64,000 nucleotides of DNA from JAJDXO01 sp965207535 (lineage in GTDB: Bacteria; Pseudomonadota; Alphaproteobacteria; Rhodospirillales; UBA2165). How positions within the stretch are numbered: the stretch's first letter is position 1; each line of letters starts with the position of its first letter. Both the position numbers and the translations under genes were made by a program. The DNA is taken from the NCBI GenBank assembly GCA_965207535.1, contig CBDBMR010000013.1, positions 1-64,000 of the forward strand, written 5' to 3'. This document shows positions 41,922 through 51,785 of the stretch, in pieces. Below the pieces are notes generated by a model. The model was given only the letters and a program-made list of their open reading frames with translations. It did no database searches and had not been told where the DNA came from.

Positions 41922-43631
41922 CTAGGCCAGCATTCTGGAGAGGTATTCCTTGACCTCGGGTGCGCGATGCCGGGCCTTCTTGTTGCTGGGATAAAGCTCC
42001 TCGTCATAGAAGAAATCGGGGAGCTCATCGTCCTCGATCGTGAACCCGGCCTTTTCGTTGAATTCCCACTCCAGCTTGAGCGCTTCGACGCCAAGCTCAT
42101 CGAAAAATTCGACGGGCAAATCCGTGCCGTGCGCGTCATTCAACGCGTTGACGATCAGATCCTTGTGCTCGTTGGTCACCGACCGGCCGAACAGACAGAG
42201 ACCGAGCGAATCGGCCGCGGCGCAGGCGGTCTGGATTCCGAGGCTGGCCTCGGTGAGGTGCTCGGTGTCCTTGTCGGCGCATTCGTATTGAGGAATGTTG
42301 CCGGCGGTGTGATCGGCGCCCTGCGCGGTCACCATCATGGATATGCCGGTCACCTCGATCACCCGGGGATCGTACGCCGAAATGCCCTGCTTCTTGATGA
42401 CCGGTATTCGCTCGACGTTGTAGTGTTCGCCGACGCGCGCCGTGCCCTGGGCGTAAAGCCTGCCCTTTTCGTTGCCGGCGCGGATATCCTCGAGAACCTG
42501 GATCATGTAGTTCACGTCGCCGAACTCGCCCTCGCCGGCCTCCATCAGCACGCCGATCGTCGCGCCGGCCTCGATGGTGTCGATGCCGAGGTCGTTGGCG
42601 ATATTGTTGACGATCGCCACGTCGTCCGGATCGGTGAGCCCGCAGTTGCTGCCCATGAGCCCGAGGGTTTCGTACTCCATCGGAGACACCATCTCGTTGC
42701 CGTCCTCGTCGGCATAGACGTTCGAGCATTGGATCATGCAGCCGGGCATGCAGGCATGGGTCGTCTCGCCGCCCCGTGCCAAATTGACCTCGCGGATATG
42801 CGTGCCGCCGAGCGTCATGGTGCCCTCGTCCGGGCCGATCAATTCGCCGGACGAGAAGTTGCGGGTCGGCAGGCCGCCTACCTTGTTGGTGAAGTCGCCG
42901 ACCATGGCCGTGCCGTAGTCCCGGAAATTCTGGATCGCCGGATCCGCATCGAGCTTCTGGCCGTACTCGCGAACCGCGCCCATCAGCTTCTTGCGATCAT
43001 GGAAGGTCGGCATCTTGAGCGTATCGACAACGATCGCCTTGACCCGCTTCGAGCCCATGACCGCGCCGACGCCGCCGCGCGCCGCGATGCGGACCGGACG
43101 CCCTTCGACATCCGAGAAGCTGATCCCGGCCACTAATCCCTGGTACTCGCCGACGGAGCTGCACAGCCCCACGCTCAGCTTGCGGCCGTACTTCTCGTAC
43201 AGCATATCGGCGGCTTCGAAATTGTTCTTGCCGAGATACGGCGTCGCATCCTCGAATGTGATATCGCCTTCCTTGGTGATTCGAATGATCACCCAGTCGT
43301 CGGATTGGCCATAGAGGGTCATGCCGCCGATTTCGAGCTGGCCCATGGCATAGGCCATGGTGCCCCCGGCATTGGCTTCCTTGATCCCGCCGGTCAGCGG
43401 GCTTTTGCACCCAACGCTCAGCCGATTCGCATTGGAAAAGTTGGTCCCGGCGAACGGACCCGCGGAAAAGATCAGGGGATTGTCCGGCCCCAGCGGATCG
43501 ACGGTCGCCGCGCCCTTTTCCAACAGGGTCTTGGCGATGAAGTGGCGGCCGACCTTGATGCAGTCCAACCCGTCCAACTCTTCGGTGTCGATGGATTTGT
43601 CGTTGAGATTGATGTGATGATATTTGCGCAT
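41922..43631 (-). CDS. Aldehyde:ferredoxin oxidoreductase (tungsten-type)
   Basis: 569 residues of the AOR family, which oxidises aldehydes to acids with a tungsten- or molybdenum-bispterin and a 4Fe-4S cluster. N-terminal domain: GRHFIAKTLLEKGA, NPLIFSAGPFAGTNFSNANRLSVGCKSPLTGGIKEANAGG. Cluster cysteines: HACMPGCMIQCSN plus a later Cys in SLGLCLFGR. Also YETLGLMGSNCGLTD and VEVTG-like pterin contacts. ATG 43631 gives the standard N-terminus (MRKYHHINLNDKSI). No ferredoxin or dedicated tungstate transporter is visible. It is divergent from the oxygen-using ligAB-like genes. Confidence 0.88.
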   Translation of the reverse strand: MRKYHHINLNDKSIDTEELDGLDCIKVGRHFIAKTLLEKGAATVDPLGPDNPLIFSAGPFAGTNFSNANRLSVGCKSPLTGGIKEANAGGTMAYAMGQLEIGGMTLYGQSDDWVIIRITKEGDITFEDATPYLGKNNFEAADMLYEKYGRKLSVGLCSSVGEYQGLVAGISFSDVEGRPVRIAARGGVGAVMGSKRVKAIVVDTLKMPTFHDRKKLMGAVREYGQKLDADPAIQNFRDYGTAMVGDFTNKVGGLPTRNFSSGELIGPDEGTMTLGGTHIREVNLARGGETTHACMPGCMIQCSNVYADEDGNEMVSPMEYETLGLMGSNCGLTDPDDVAIVNNIANDLGIDTIEAGATIGVLMEAGEGEFGDVNYMIQVLEDIRAGNEKGRLYAQGTARVGEHYNVERIPVIKKQGISAYDPRVIEVTGISMMVTAQGADHTAGNIPQYECADKDTEHLTEASLGIQTACAAADSLGLCLFGRSVTNEHKDLIVNALNDAHGTDLPVEFFDELGVEALKLEWEFNEKAGFTIEDDELPDFFYDEELYPSNKKARHRAPEVKEYLSRMLA

Positions 43632-43849
43632 TCTCTGTCCCCGCGTCCGGCACATGGGGAGCCCGGCGGCACCGGCCCCCGCAATCGATTGCACTCATTT
43701 TGCCCGGTCATGACGCGAGATGCCAGTCTCAACTTCCTTAAAGCCCCATCGGAACCGGGGATTTCCAATCCGCGTCCAGGACAGGAAAAATTCGGGAATT
43801 GACCCCGGGCCCCAGTCCCGTAATCTCGGCAGTCGAAAAGGTGCCCCGA

Positions 43850-44161
43850 ATGTCTCTCTACTACGTCCAGAAGCTGATCTACGAACTCAACCGCGACCCG
43901 CAGGTTCGGAGCCGCTATGAGGACGACTTCGAGGAACTGCTCAAGGACTACGATCTCACCGATGAAGAACTCCGCGCCATCCGCGAACCCGATATCGGTT
44001 TGCTGTATGTCCTGGGTGTAAACGGACAATTGCTGATGCATTACGCGGCGCTGCGCGGCTATCCCTGGGATGACTACATCCAGTCAATGAAAGACGGGCT
44101 CGACGAGCACGGGCCGGTTCGCGCAGGGCTATATGCGCGTACGGGGGGAGGCGCCATATGA
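43850..44161 (+). CDS. LigA-like small subunit of an extradiol dioxygenase
   Basis: 103 residues, all helical, with the LigA core SLYYVQKLIYELNRDPQVRSRY, YDLTDEELRAIREPDIGLLYVLGVNGQLLMHYAAL. In protocatechuate 4,5-dioxygenase this subunit caps the active site of LigB. The ATG at 44158 of the next gene overlaps its stop (ATGA), so the subunits are made in step. A GTG three codons upstream is an alternative start. Confidence 0.85.
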   Translation: MSLYYVQKLIYELNRDPQVRSRYEDDFEELLKDYDLTDEELRAIREPDIGLLYVLGVNGQLLMHYAALRGYPWDDYIQSMKDGLDEHGPVRAGLYARTGGGAI

Positions 44162-44979
44162 GCCTCGTATTTGCCGGTGTCTGCTCTCACGCTCCGGGAA
44201 TCACCGGGCGCGCCGATCGCGCCGATCCGGCGGTCAGGGAAGAGTTCTACGCCAATTTCTTCCGCATGGGCCGGGCGATCAAGGAATCGGGGGCCGATAC
44301 GCTGCTGGTTGTCGCGGCCGAGCATTTCGCCAATTTCTTCATGAACAACATGCCGGCCTATTGCGTCGGCATGGCTGATTACTACGAGGGCCCGATCGAG
44401 GATGAAGAGTGGCTCGGCATCAACCGCTTCCGGGTCAACGGCAACGCCGGCCTGTCGGAGCGGCTGGTGAACCATGTCATGAACGAGGTCGACGTGGCCT
44501 ATGCGCAGGAATGGAAATTCGACCACGGCATCGCCGTCCCGCTGCATTTCCTGACGCCCGACTATGACCTCGATGTCATCCCCATCAACATCAATTGCCA
44601 AGGACCTCCCCTGACGCCGCTGCATCGGGCGTGGAAATTCGGCCAGGCGCTGCGCGCGGCGTGCGACGCCGAGCCCGAAAAGATCGCGCTGGTCGGCACG
44701 GGCGGCGTGTCTCATTGGCCGGCAACGCCCGATTCCGGAAAGATCAACGAGGAATGGGACAGGGAATTCCTCGGCCGGTTCGTCGCCAACGACAAGGACG
44801 GCCTGCTTTCCTATACCGACGAAGAGACCTATGAGCGCGGCGGCCAGGGCGGGTTCGAAATACGGACCTTCATCACCGTCGCCGGCGCCTGCGAGGGCCG
44901 GCCGGGCGATCTCTGGTTTTACGCTCCGATCCCCATCTACGCGGTCGGCTGCACCATTGCCACCATGCAGGTGGCCTAG
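44158..44979 (+). CDS. LigB-type class III extradiol dioxygenase catalytic subunit
   Basis: 273 residues. Iron ligands are visible at His11 (VCSHAPGIT), His56 (AAEHFANFF) and the Glu of GGFEIRTFI; the acid/base His is in GTGGVSHWPATP. The family opens catechol-type rings next to the hydroxyls with oxygen. Sequence is closest in style to LigB (protocatechuate or gallate), and the LigJ-like hydratase nearby fits a 4,5-cleavage route. Substrate not proven. Confidence 0.85.
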   Translation: MSLVFAGVCSHAPGITGRADRADPAVREEFYANFFRMGRAIKESGADTLLVVAAEHFANFFMNNMPAYCVGMADYYEGPIEDEEWLGINRFRVNGNAGLSERLVNHVMNEVDVAYAQEWKFDHGIAVPLHFLTPDYDLDVIPININCQGPPLTPLHRAWKFGQALRAACDAEPEKIALVGTGGVSHWPATPDSGKINEEWDREFLGRFVANDKDGLLSYTDEETYERGGQGGFEIRTFITVAGACEGRPGDLWFYAPIPIYAVGCTIATMQVA

Positions 44980-45058
44980 CCCGAACCGTAGTTGCCGCAC
45001 ACGTGGATGGCCGGGTCTGGGCCCGGCCATGACGTACTCCATTTGGGGTCCACTCTAC

Positions 45059-45091
45059 TCGTCATGCCCGTGCTTGACACGGGCATCCACG
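45059..45091. repeat. REP-like palindromic repeat, family A (variant, reversed)
   Basis: ATGCCCGTGCTTGACACGGG core, the reverse of the family A copies at the left end, with a changed loop. A separate GGCCGGGTC-TGG-GCCCGGCC-like hairpin precedes it at about 45008-45030. Confidence 0.65.
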
Positions 45092-45104
45092 CTTGGCGGT
45101 CCGT

Positions 45105-45185
45105 GCTTACGCTTTTCGGGCCGCTCCTGGCGGCTCGACCGCCTGGACGCGACGCAGGCCATGACCCTGGCGGGAAATGCGGACT
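45105..45185. repeat. Interspersed repeat, family D (copy 2, inverted)
   Basis: CGCTTTTCGGGCCGCTCC through GCGGGAAATGCGG, the reverse complement of most of 20418-20503. It ends at the stop of the alpha/beta hydrolase gene. The gap 44980-45183 is otherwise empty. Confidence 0.65.
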
Positions 45186-46053
45186 AAATCCGCATCAGCG
45201 CGATCATTTTCTCGAATTCGGCGGTTCCCGGCTGAAACAGATGGTCGATCACCGTGAAGTGGTTCTCGCCGGGAACGGAAATGTACTCCGTCTCTAACCC
45301 GTTGTAGTTCCTCAGCTCCCCATAGGCGATGGTCTGCTGGTGAAAGCCCTCGGGCTCGTCGCCGCCGACGATCGCCAGCACCGGACACGGGACCGTCGGC
45401 GCGCGGGCCAGCGCGCTGTTCCGCCGCGCCATGTCGGCATCCATCCGCACGTCCTCGTTGATGGATGTGTGCATGATGGGCTCCGGTTCATACACGCCGG
45501 ACACGCCCACCGCGCTCTTCAGGATGTCCTCGGGCAGGCCCAAGGACTTCCAGTCCTGTCGAAGCATCATGCCCGTGAGGTGCCCGCCGGCCGAGTGACC
45601 GGCCAGATGCAGACGGTCGGCATCGATCCCAAGTTCATCCGCATGGGTGTAGCAGTAGGCCACCGCGTTTTTCACTTCGTCGACGATGATGTCGAGGTCG
45701 GCCTCGGGGCAGAGATCGTAATTGACCGAGATGTGGGTCACGCCCGCGGCGACGATAGGCAGCGCAAGATGGCTGTAGTCGCTCTTGTCCATCATCCGCC
45801 AGTAGCCGCCGTGGATGAAAATCTGCGCCGGCGGCGGCGTGCCGAGTTTGCCGTTTTGCGCCGGAAATACGTCGACGGTTTCCTTCGGCCGGTCGCCGTA
45901 CCGGACATCGTAGATCCCTTCCAGGCTCTCGCGCGCCTCCGCCGCGCGGACAGGCAGCGCCTCCAGCAGCGGCATCGGGTTCTCGATCGTTTTCCGGGGG
46001 TTCATTTGATATTCGATTTCGGCGTCATCCGCCTCGCGCCAGTTGAATGCCAT
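45184..46053 (-). CDS. Alpha/beta hydrolase, kynurenine formamidase-like
   Basis: 289 residues. The oxyanion motif HGGYWRMMDKSDYSH, the nucleophile elbow GHSAGGHLTGMM, and Asp/His completing the triad (VGGDEPEGFHQQT, PGENHFTVIDHL). The HGGYW motif and length fit arylformamidase-type hydrolases, though esterases share it. ATG 46053 gives the family start. Divergent from the DUF2848 gene by 62 bases. Confidence 0.8.
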   Translation of the reverse strand: MAFNWREADDAEIEYQMNPRKTIENPMPLLEALPVRAAEARESLEGIYDVRYGDRPKETVDVFPAQNGKLGTPPPAQIFIHGGYWRMMDKSDYSHLALPIVAAGVTHISVNYDLCPEADLDIIVDEVKNAVAYCYTHADELGIDADRLHLAGHSAGGHLTGMMLRQDWKSLGLPEDILKSAVGVSGVYEPEPIMHTSINEDVRMDADMARRNSALARAPTVPCPVLAIVGGDEPEGFHQQTIAYGELRNYNGLETEYISVPGENHFTVIDHLFQPGTAEFEKMIALMRI

Positions 46054-46115
46054 GGTTCTCGTCTCCCTTGGTGCCGCTGGAACATGCCGAATGGACATGC
46101 AACACTCCCGTCATC

Positions 46116-46808
46116 ATGACCGATAAATTGCTTGAATTCACCTTTCATCGCGACGGCGGGTCCGCCTCGCGCGAGGTCGCCGTTTCCAATCTCGTAATTG
46201 CCGGCTGGGCGGGACGCGACCTCGACGCGATCGAAGAACACATCAAGGAAATGGAGGCTATCGGCGTTCCGAGGCCGAGCTCCGTTCCGTGTTTTTACCG
46301 GGCCTCCAATGCCCTGCTGACCCAGAACGAGAGCATTCAGGTCGTCGGCGGGGATTCCAGCGGAGAGGTCGAATATTTCCTCTTGTCCCTCGACGACGGC
46401 CTATGGGTCGGCGTCGGCTCCGACCACACGGACCGGAAGGTCGAGGCCTACAACATCGCCGTCTCGAAGCAGATGTGCGCCAAGCCCGTCGCGGCCGACC
46501 TCTGGCTCTTCGAGGAAATTTCGGGACATTGGGATCGGCTGCAACTGAAATCCGAAGCGGTCATCGCCGGGAACAAGGAGCCTTATCAGCAGGGCACGTT
46601 CGCCGACATGCGAACGCCCGATGACCTGATCGGCAGGTACCGGCCCGACGGCCGGCTGCCCGTGGGTACGTTGATGTACTGCGGCACGTTGGTTGTCGAC
46701 GGCGGCGTCCGGCCCGGACAGGCATTCTCCATCGAGCTGCACGACCCGGTGTTGAACCGGACGATCTCACACAACTACGCCATTTCGGCGCTTCCAGAGG
46801 AAGAGTAG
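46116..46808 (+). CDS. DUF2848-family protein
   Basis: 230 residues. Recognised by LVIAGWAGRDLDAIEEHIKEMEAIGVPRPSSVPCFYRASNALLTQ and GEVEYFLLSLDDGLWVGVGSDHTDRKVEAYNIAVSKQMC, with VGTLMYCGTLVVDGG near the end, patterns shared with the fumarylacetoacetate-hydrolase-related DUF2848 group. No activity is known to me. It is upstream of a cupin gene (17 bases) in a small operon in the aromatic region. Confidence 0.7.
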   Translation: MTDKLLEFTFHRDGGSASREVAVSNLVIAGWAGRDLDAIEEHIKEMEAIGVPRPSSVPCFYRASNALLTQNESIQVVGGDSSGEVEYFLLSLDDGLWVGVGSDHTDRKVEAYNIAVSKQMCAKPVAADLWLFEEISGHWDRLQLKSEAVIAGNKEPYQQGTFADMRTPDDLIGRYRPDGRLPVGTLMYCGTLVVDGGVRPGQAFSIELHDPVLNRTISHNYAISALPEEE

Positions 46809-46825
46809 GACGGAGGCTACAGGCC

Positions 46826-47215
46826 ATGGGAAAAGGCAAACCGCATATCGAATTTCTGAGCATCGACATGGAGGACGGATGGGAGACGCCGCCCGGCTAT
46901 CCCGACACCTTCAAGCAGAAAATCCTCGCCCAGGATATCGACGAACCCAACAGGACGGGCAGCCGGTCGCGGCTGCTGAAGATCGCGCCCGGGGGCTATT
47001 CCACGGAACCCTTCGTTCACGAGCATTGGGAAGAGGTCTATTTGCTCAACGGCGACTTGATCGTCGGCAACGACGCAAATGGTGAAGGCGGCGAAAAGTT
47101 CCATGCACCCACTTACGCCTGCCGCCCGCCCGGCGTCCATCACGGTCCGTTCAAGACCGATGACGGGTGCGTCATGTTCGAGATGCACTATTTCTACGAC
47201 GCCGGCGAGGAGTAG
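46826..47215 (+). CDS. Single-domain cupin protein
   Basis: 129 residues with a cupin barrel. Metal-binding residues are likely in FVHEHWEEVYLLNGDLIVG (HxH with Glu) and the second-motif His in RPPGVHHGPFKTDDG. These domains serve as small dioxygenases, isomerases or sensors. It follows the DUF2848 gene and precedes the MarR operator region. Confidence 0.75.
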   Translation: MGKGKPHIEFLSIDMEDGWETPPGYPDTFKQKILAQDIDEPNRTGSRSRLLKIAPGGYSTEPFVHEHWEEVYLLNGDLIVGNDANGEGGEKFHAPTYACRPPGVHHGPFKTDDGCVMFEMHYFYDAGEE

Positions 47216-47236
47216 AAACGCCGCCCCATTGACGGC

Positions 47237-47275
47237 TTCATGAATTTATGTAAATATTTTATATAAATTCATGAA
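47237..47275. promoter_or_regulatory. Paired TTCATGAA palindromes in front of the MarR gene
   Basis: TTCATGAATTTAT (47237-47249) and its exact reverse complement (47263-47275) flank a 13-base AT-rich spacer. Each arm contains the complete palindrome TTCATGAA, so the two sites are 31 bases apart, about three helical turns. Probable autoregulatory operator over the promoter. Confidence 0.7.
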
Positions 47276-47295
47276 CGGCAGGGAATGGGGAAAAC

Positions 47296-47841
47296 ATGCC
47301 GCGCAAGCGAACTCCGGCAATCACCCACGAGACGTTCCTCGAAGACGGCCGCGATGACCGGTTTCGGGAGTTCATTTACGCGTTCCTCATCACCTCGGTG
47401 CGCATGGAAAAGGTGCGCGAGAAGATCGGCGGCCTGATCGGCCTGAACGGCATCCAGTATCACATTCTCACGGTGATTTCCGAGTTGGCCGCCGATGCAC
47501 CGGTTTCCGTCGGCGACGTGGCGCGCGCGCTCCATGCGGGCCGCACCTATGTCACCATGGAAACCGGCCGCCTGGAAAAACAGGGCCTGATCGCCAAGAC
47601 CCCGAACCCGGAAGACGGCCGGAGCGTTCTCGTAACCCTGACAACGAAAGGCCGCCGGGCGATGGAGGATTTGGCCCCCTACCGCCGGGAGATCAACGAT
47701 GACCTGTTCGCGGGGCTCTCGGGTGATGATTTCCGGGCCTTTCACGGATTGATGACCAAGATGGTTTCGACGACCGAAAATGCCTTGGCCACAGCCGACA
47801 GGCTGGCCGGGGCCCGAGGCAATTTGGACGACGCGGCGTAA
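47296..47841 (+). CDS. MarR-family transcriptional regulator
   Basis: 181 residues. The winged helix is LNGIQYHILTVISELAADAPVSVGDVARALHAGRTYVTMETGRLEKQGLIAKTPNPEDGRSVLVTLTTKGRRAMEDL, with DGRSV in the wing; flanking helices dimerise. MarR proteins release DNA on binding phenolic acids or their CoA esters. It is 28 bases upstream of the hydroxylase gene and probably controls it and itself through the paired palindromes ahead of it. Confidence 0.88.
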   Translation: MPRKRTPAITHETFLEDGRDDRFREFIYAFLITSVRMEKVREKIGGLIGLNGIQYHILTVISELAADAPVSVGDVARALHAGRTYVTMETGRLEKQGLIAKTPNPEDGRSVLVTLTTKGRRAMEDLAPYRREINDDLFAGLSGDDFRAFHGLMTKMVSTTENALATADRLAGARGNLDDAA

Positions 47842-47869
47842 CCGCCGGTCGGCAGGAGGGAGGAAGCCA

Positions 47870-49351
47870 ATGATCAAAACGGGACAGGAGCACCTTGAAG
47901 GGCTCCGCGATGGACGAACGGTCTACATCGGTAACGAGCGCATAGACGACGTGACCGCCCACCCGGCTTTCGAGAAAGCCGCAGAGACGGTTGCGGCCCT
48001 CTACGACGCCAAGCACGACCCCGAGTACCAGGACGTTCTCACCTACGAGGAAGACGGGGAACGTCACTCCGCGTGGTTTCTGCAGGCAAAATCCCGGGAC
48101 GATCTTCGCCGCCGCATGGCCGCCCACAAGCTGATCGGCGACTTCACCATGGGCATGATGGGCCGCTCGCCGGACCACGTATCTTCATTCGTCACCGGCA
48201 TGGCGACCGCGCCCGGGGTCTTCGACAGTGAGGAGTATAAGTTCGGTGAGAACATCACGGCGTACTACGAGCACATGAAGAAGAACGATATCTTCGCCAC
48301 CTATGCCGTCATCCCGCCGCAGGCCGCCCGCAATCCGGAATTCTATGAACGGCAGAACCTCCCGATCCCGACGCTCCGGGTGGTGCGGGAAGAGGACGAC
48401 GGCGTGGTCATCTCCGGAATGAAGATGCTGGCAACGTCCGCCGTATTCTGTGACGAGATCTGGATCGGCAACCTTATCCCCCTCGCCCCGAGCCAGGTGA
48501 AGGAGGCGGTGACCTGCGCGGTCCCGTGCAACGCGGCCGGGCTCACCATGTGGATGCGCCAGCCGATTTCGCTCAACGCCAAGAACCAGTTCGATCAGCC
48601 GCTCACCTGGGCATTCGACGAGACCGACGTGCTGGTGATGTGTGACGAGGTCAAGGTGCCGTGGGAGAAAGTGTTCGTCATGGACGATCCGATCCGCGCC
48701 CGCGAAATCTACATCAAGACCCCCGCCCACTGTTACGGCAACCACCAGTCCAACGTCCGGTTCTGGTCGAAAATGGGCTTGATCCTGGGCCTCTGCAAGA
48801 AAGTGACCGAGGCGACGGGCGCCAGCGAGGTGCCGGCCGTCCGCGAGGTGCTGGGCCGCATGTCTGCGCTGGAGGCCACATTGTCGGGCATTATCCACGG
48901 GCAAATCGAGGCCGCCGAGGATTGGCCCGACGGTTTCAAGACCTTCAACCGCCGAATGATGTATGCCGGGCTCAACTGGTGCACCGAGAACCACTCGGCA
49001 ATCGTCGATATTCTGAGGGAGCTCTCCGGCGGCGGGGTGTTCCAGATGCCGGCCAGTGTGACCGTCGTGCACGACGAGGACCTCAAGCAGCAGTTCGACA
49101 CGTATTTCCAGACGCCGCAGATGAATGCCCTTGACCGCATGAAGCTGTTCCGGCTGGCCTGGGACGTGGTGGGAACCGAGTTCGCCGGCCGCCAGCAGCA
49201 GTACGAGAAATTCTATGCCGGCGCATCCTTCATCGTCCGCAACCACTCGTTCCGGGAAACCCCTTGGGATGATTTCGATGCGTTCGTGCAGGATTTCATG
49301 GACGGCTATGACGTCCCGGAACCCGCGGCGAGGAAAGAAGCGGCGGAGTAG
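47870..49351 (+). CDS. 4-hydroxyphenylacetate 3-hydroxylase-family oxygenase (HpaB-like)
   Basis: 493 residues of the two-component flavin hydroxylase/4-hydroxybutyryl-CoA dehydratase superfamily. HpaB-type motifs: GQEHLEGLRDGRTVYIGNERIDDVTAHPAF, DFTMGMMGRSPDHVSSFVTG, ENITAYYEHMKKNDIFATYAVIPPQAAR, CDEIWIGNLIPL, and VKVPWEKVFVMDD. Members use reduced FAD and oxygen to ortho-hydroxylate phenols. No flavin reductase (HpaC) is in the window. The preceding MarR gene suggests phenolic induction. The next gene, on the other strand, starts the Liv importer set. Confidence 0.85.
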   Translation: MIKTGQEHLEGLRDGRTVYIGNERIDDVTAHPAFEKAAETVAALYDAKHDPEYQDVLTYEEDGERHSAWFLQAKSRDDLRRRMAAHKLIGDFTMGMMGRSPDHVSSFVTGMATAPGVFDSEEYKFGENITAYYEHMKKNDIFATYAVIPPQAARNPEFYERQNLPIPTLRVVREEDDGVVISGMKMLATSAVFCDEIWIGNLIPLAPSQVKEAVTCAVPCNAAGLTMWMRQPISLNAKNQFDQPLTWAFDETDVLVMCDEVKVPWEKVFVMDDPIRAREIYIKTPAHCYGNHQSNVRFWSKMGLILGLCKKVTEATGASEVPAVREVLGRMSALEATLSGIIHGQIEAAEDWPDGFKTFNRRMMYAGLNWCTENHSAIVDILRELSGGGVFQMPASVTVVHDEDLKQQFDTYFQTPQMNALDRMKLFRLAWDVVGTEFAGRQQQYEKFYAGASFIVRNHSFRETPWDDFDAFVQDFMDGYDVPEPAARKEAAE

Positions 49352-49387
49352 GTAGCCCGTATTTCCCGCCAGGGTTACGGCCTGGAG

Positions 49388-50081
<694 letters not shown>

Positions 50082-50089
<8 letters not shown>

Positions 50090-50843
50090 GCGCCGCGTCA
50101 TCCTCCCCCAAATAGGCCGCGCGAACTTCCGCGTTGCCGCGGACCTCTTCGGGCGTGCCGGTAGCAATCCCCCTTCCGTAGACGAGTACGGTCACCCGGT
50201 CCGCCAAGGAAAAGACGGTGTCCATGTCGTGCTCGATCAGCAGCATGGAGTATTTGCCCTTGAGACCGCCCAGAAACTCCCTGATCCGCGCCGAATCTTC
50301 GGCCCCCATGCCGGCGGTCGGCTCATCCAACAAAAGCAATTTGGGGTCGGTGGCCAGGGCCATGGCAACTTCCAGTTGGCGCTTTTCGCCATGGCTCAAA
50401 TTGTCGGCGAGGATGTGCGCCCGATCCGCCAACCCCAGGTCGGACAAAATCTTCATTGCCGGTTCGGTGAGGCTTGAATCTTTTGCAGCCGGCTTCCAAA
50501 ACCGGAAGCTGTGGCCCTGACGCGCCTGAATGGACATGGCGACATTCTGGAGCGCGCTGAAATGGCGGAAGACGCTGGTGATCTGAAACGACCGCGCGAG
50601 GCCCAGGTGAGAACGCTCGGCAGCGGAGAGGCCCGTAATGTCCTGCCCGTCGAACAGGATGCGGCCCGAATCCGGTTTCAGCATCCCCGAAACCTGCGCC
50701 AACAGTGTGGTCTTGCCTGCGCCATTCGGGCCGATGATCGCGTGGATTTCCCCCTGTTGGATGTCGAAGAAGAACTCATCGGTGGCCACCACGCCGCCGA
50801 AGCTCTTCATCAAATCCTCAACCTTGAGAATGGGATCAGCCAT
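50082..50843 (-). CDS. livG: ABC transporter ATPase, LivG-type
   Basis: 253 residues. Walker A GPNGAGKTTLLAQVSG, GLARSFQITSVFRHFSALQNVAMSIQ, signature-like NLSHGEKRQLEVAMALA, Walker B LLLLDEPTAGMGAED, and switch IEHDMDTVFSLADR. ATG 50843 gives MADPILKVEDLMKSFGG; the upstream open frame is antisense-like and unlike the family. It overlaps livM by eight bases and livF by eight. Confidence 0.9.
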
Positions 50844-51783
50844 CACCGGCCTTCGATTTGGGAAGCAGGCCCCAAACGCCCTGCTTGGCAAACAGGACGA
50901 GCAGGACCAGAAGCGGTCCAAAGATCACCGGCCAGTTTTCGGTGAACCCGGAAATGATTTCCTCGAAGAGCAGGAAGGCGAAGGCGCCGACGACCGGGCC
51001 GAACAACGTCCCCATGCCGCCCACCAGCACCATGATCATGATCTCGCCGGACCGGAACCAATGCATGAACTCGGGCGTCACGAACTCGGTCAGGTTGGCG
51101 AGCAGGAAACCGGCAATCCCGCACATGCTGCCCGATATGACGAATGCCAATAGCTTGTAGCGATAGGTGGGAAAGCCGATGGCCTGCATCCGGGCTTCGT
51201 TCTCATGGCAGCCCCGGATGACCATGCCGAAGCGGGAATTGATCAGGCGCCAAGATATGTACATGCAAAGGACGAGAAAACCGAGAATCAGATAGAACAG
51301 GGTCCACTCGTTCCCGAGGTCGATGAAGGCGGCGAACTCGCTGCGGTCCGTCGGCAAACCGTCGTCGCCGCCGTAGGTTTCCAGACTGATACCGATGAAG
51401 AACAGCAACTGGGTCATGGCCAGCGTGATCATGATGAAATAGATGCCGCTGGTTCTGAGGCAGATCGCGCCGATGATGAAAGCGACGACGGCGCTGCCGC
51501 CGATAGCGACAAATAGCTGCAGCCAGCCGTTGGTGATTTCATGAAAGGCCAGGATGCCGACCGCGTAGGACCCCAATCCCAAATAGGCCGCATGGCCGAA
51601 GCTGATCATGCCGCCGAAGCCAAGAATGATATCCAGACTCAACGCGGCAATGGCAAAGATCATCACACGCGAAATCAGCGTGATGTAGAACGTCTCGTCC
51701 AGGGCCGTCACCAAGGGCGGCACGGCGACGAGAACGACGAAACCGATGGCGAGCAGCCAGCTTTTCAGGCGTGTGAGTTCCAT
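50836..51783 (-). CDS. livM: ABC transporter permease, LivM-type
   Basis: 315 residues with about eight to nine membrane segments, starting ATG with KSWLLAIGFVVLVAVPPLV. Characteristic: ALSLDIILGFGGMISFGHAAYLGLGSYAVGILAF and the ATPase-contact loop GFPTYRYKLLAFVISGSMCGIAGFLLA, followed by GGMGTLFGPVVGAFAF. One of the two inner-membrane subunits. livH ends two bases upstream of it. Confidence 0.9.
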   Translation of the reverse strand: MELTRLKSWLLAIGFVVLVAVPPLVTALDETFYITLISRVMIFAIAALSLDIILGFGGMISFGHAAYLGLGSYAVGILAFHEITNGWLQLFVAIGGSAVVAFIIGAICLRTSGIYFIMITLAMTQLLFFIGISLETYGGDDGLPTDRSEFAAFIDLGNEWTLFYLILGFLVLCMYISWRLINSRFGMVIRGCHENEARMQAIGFPTYRYKLLAFVISGSMCGIAGFLLANLTEFVTPEFMHWFRSGEIMIMVLVGGMGTLFGPVVGAFAFLLFEEIISGFTENWPVIFGPLLVLLVLFAKQGVWGLLPKSKAGDG

Positions 51784-51785
51784 GA

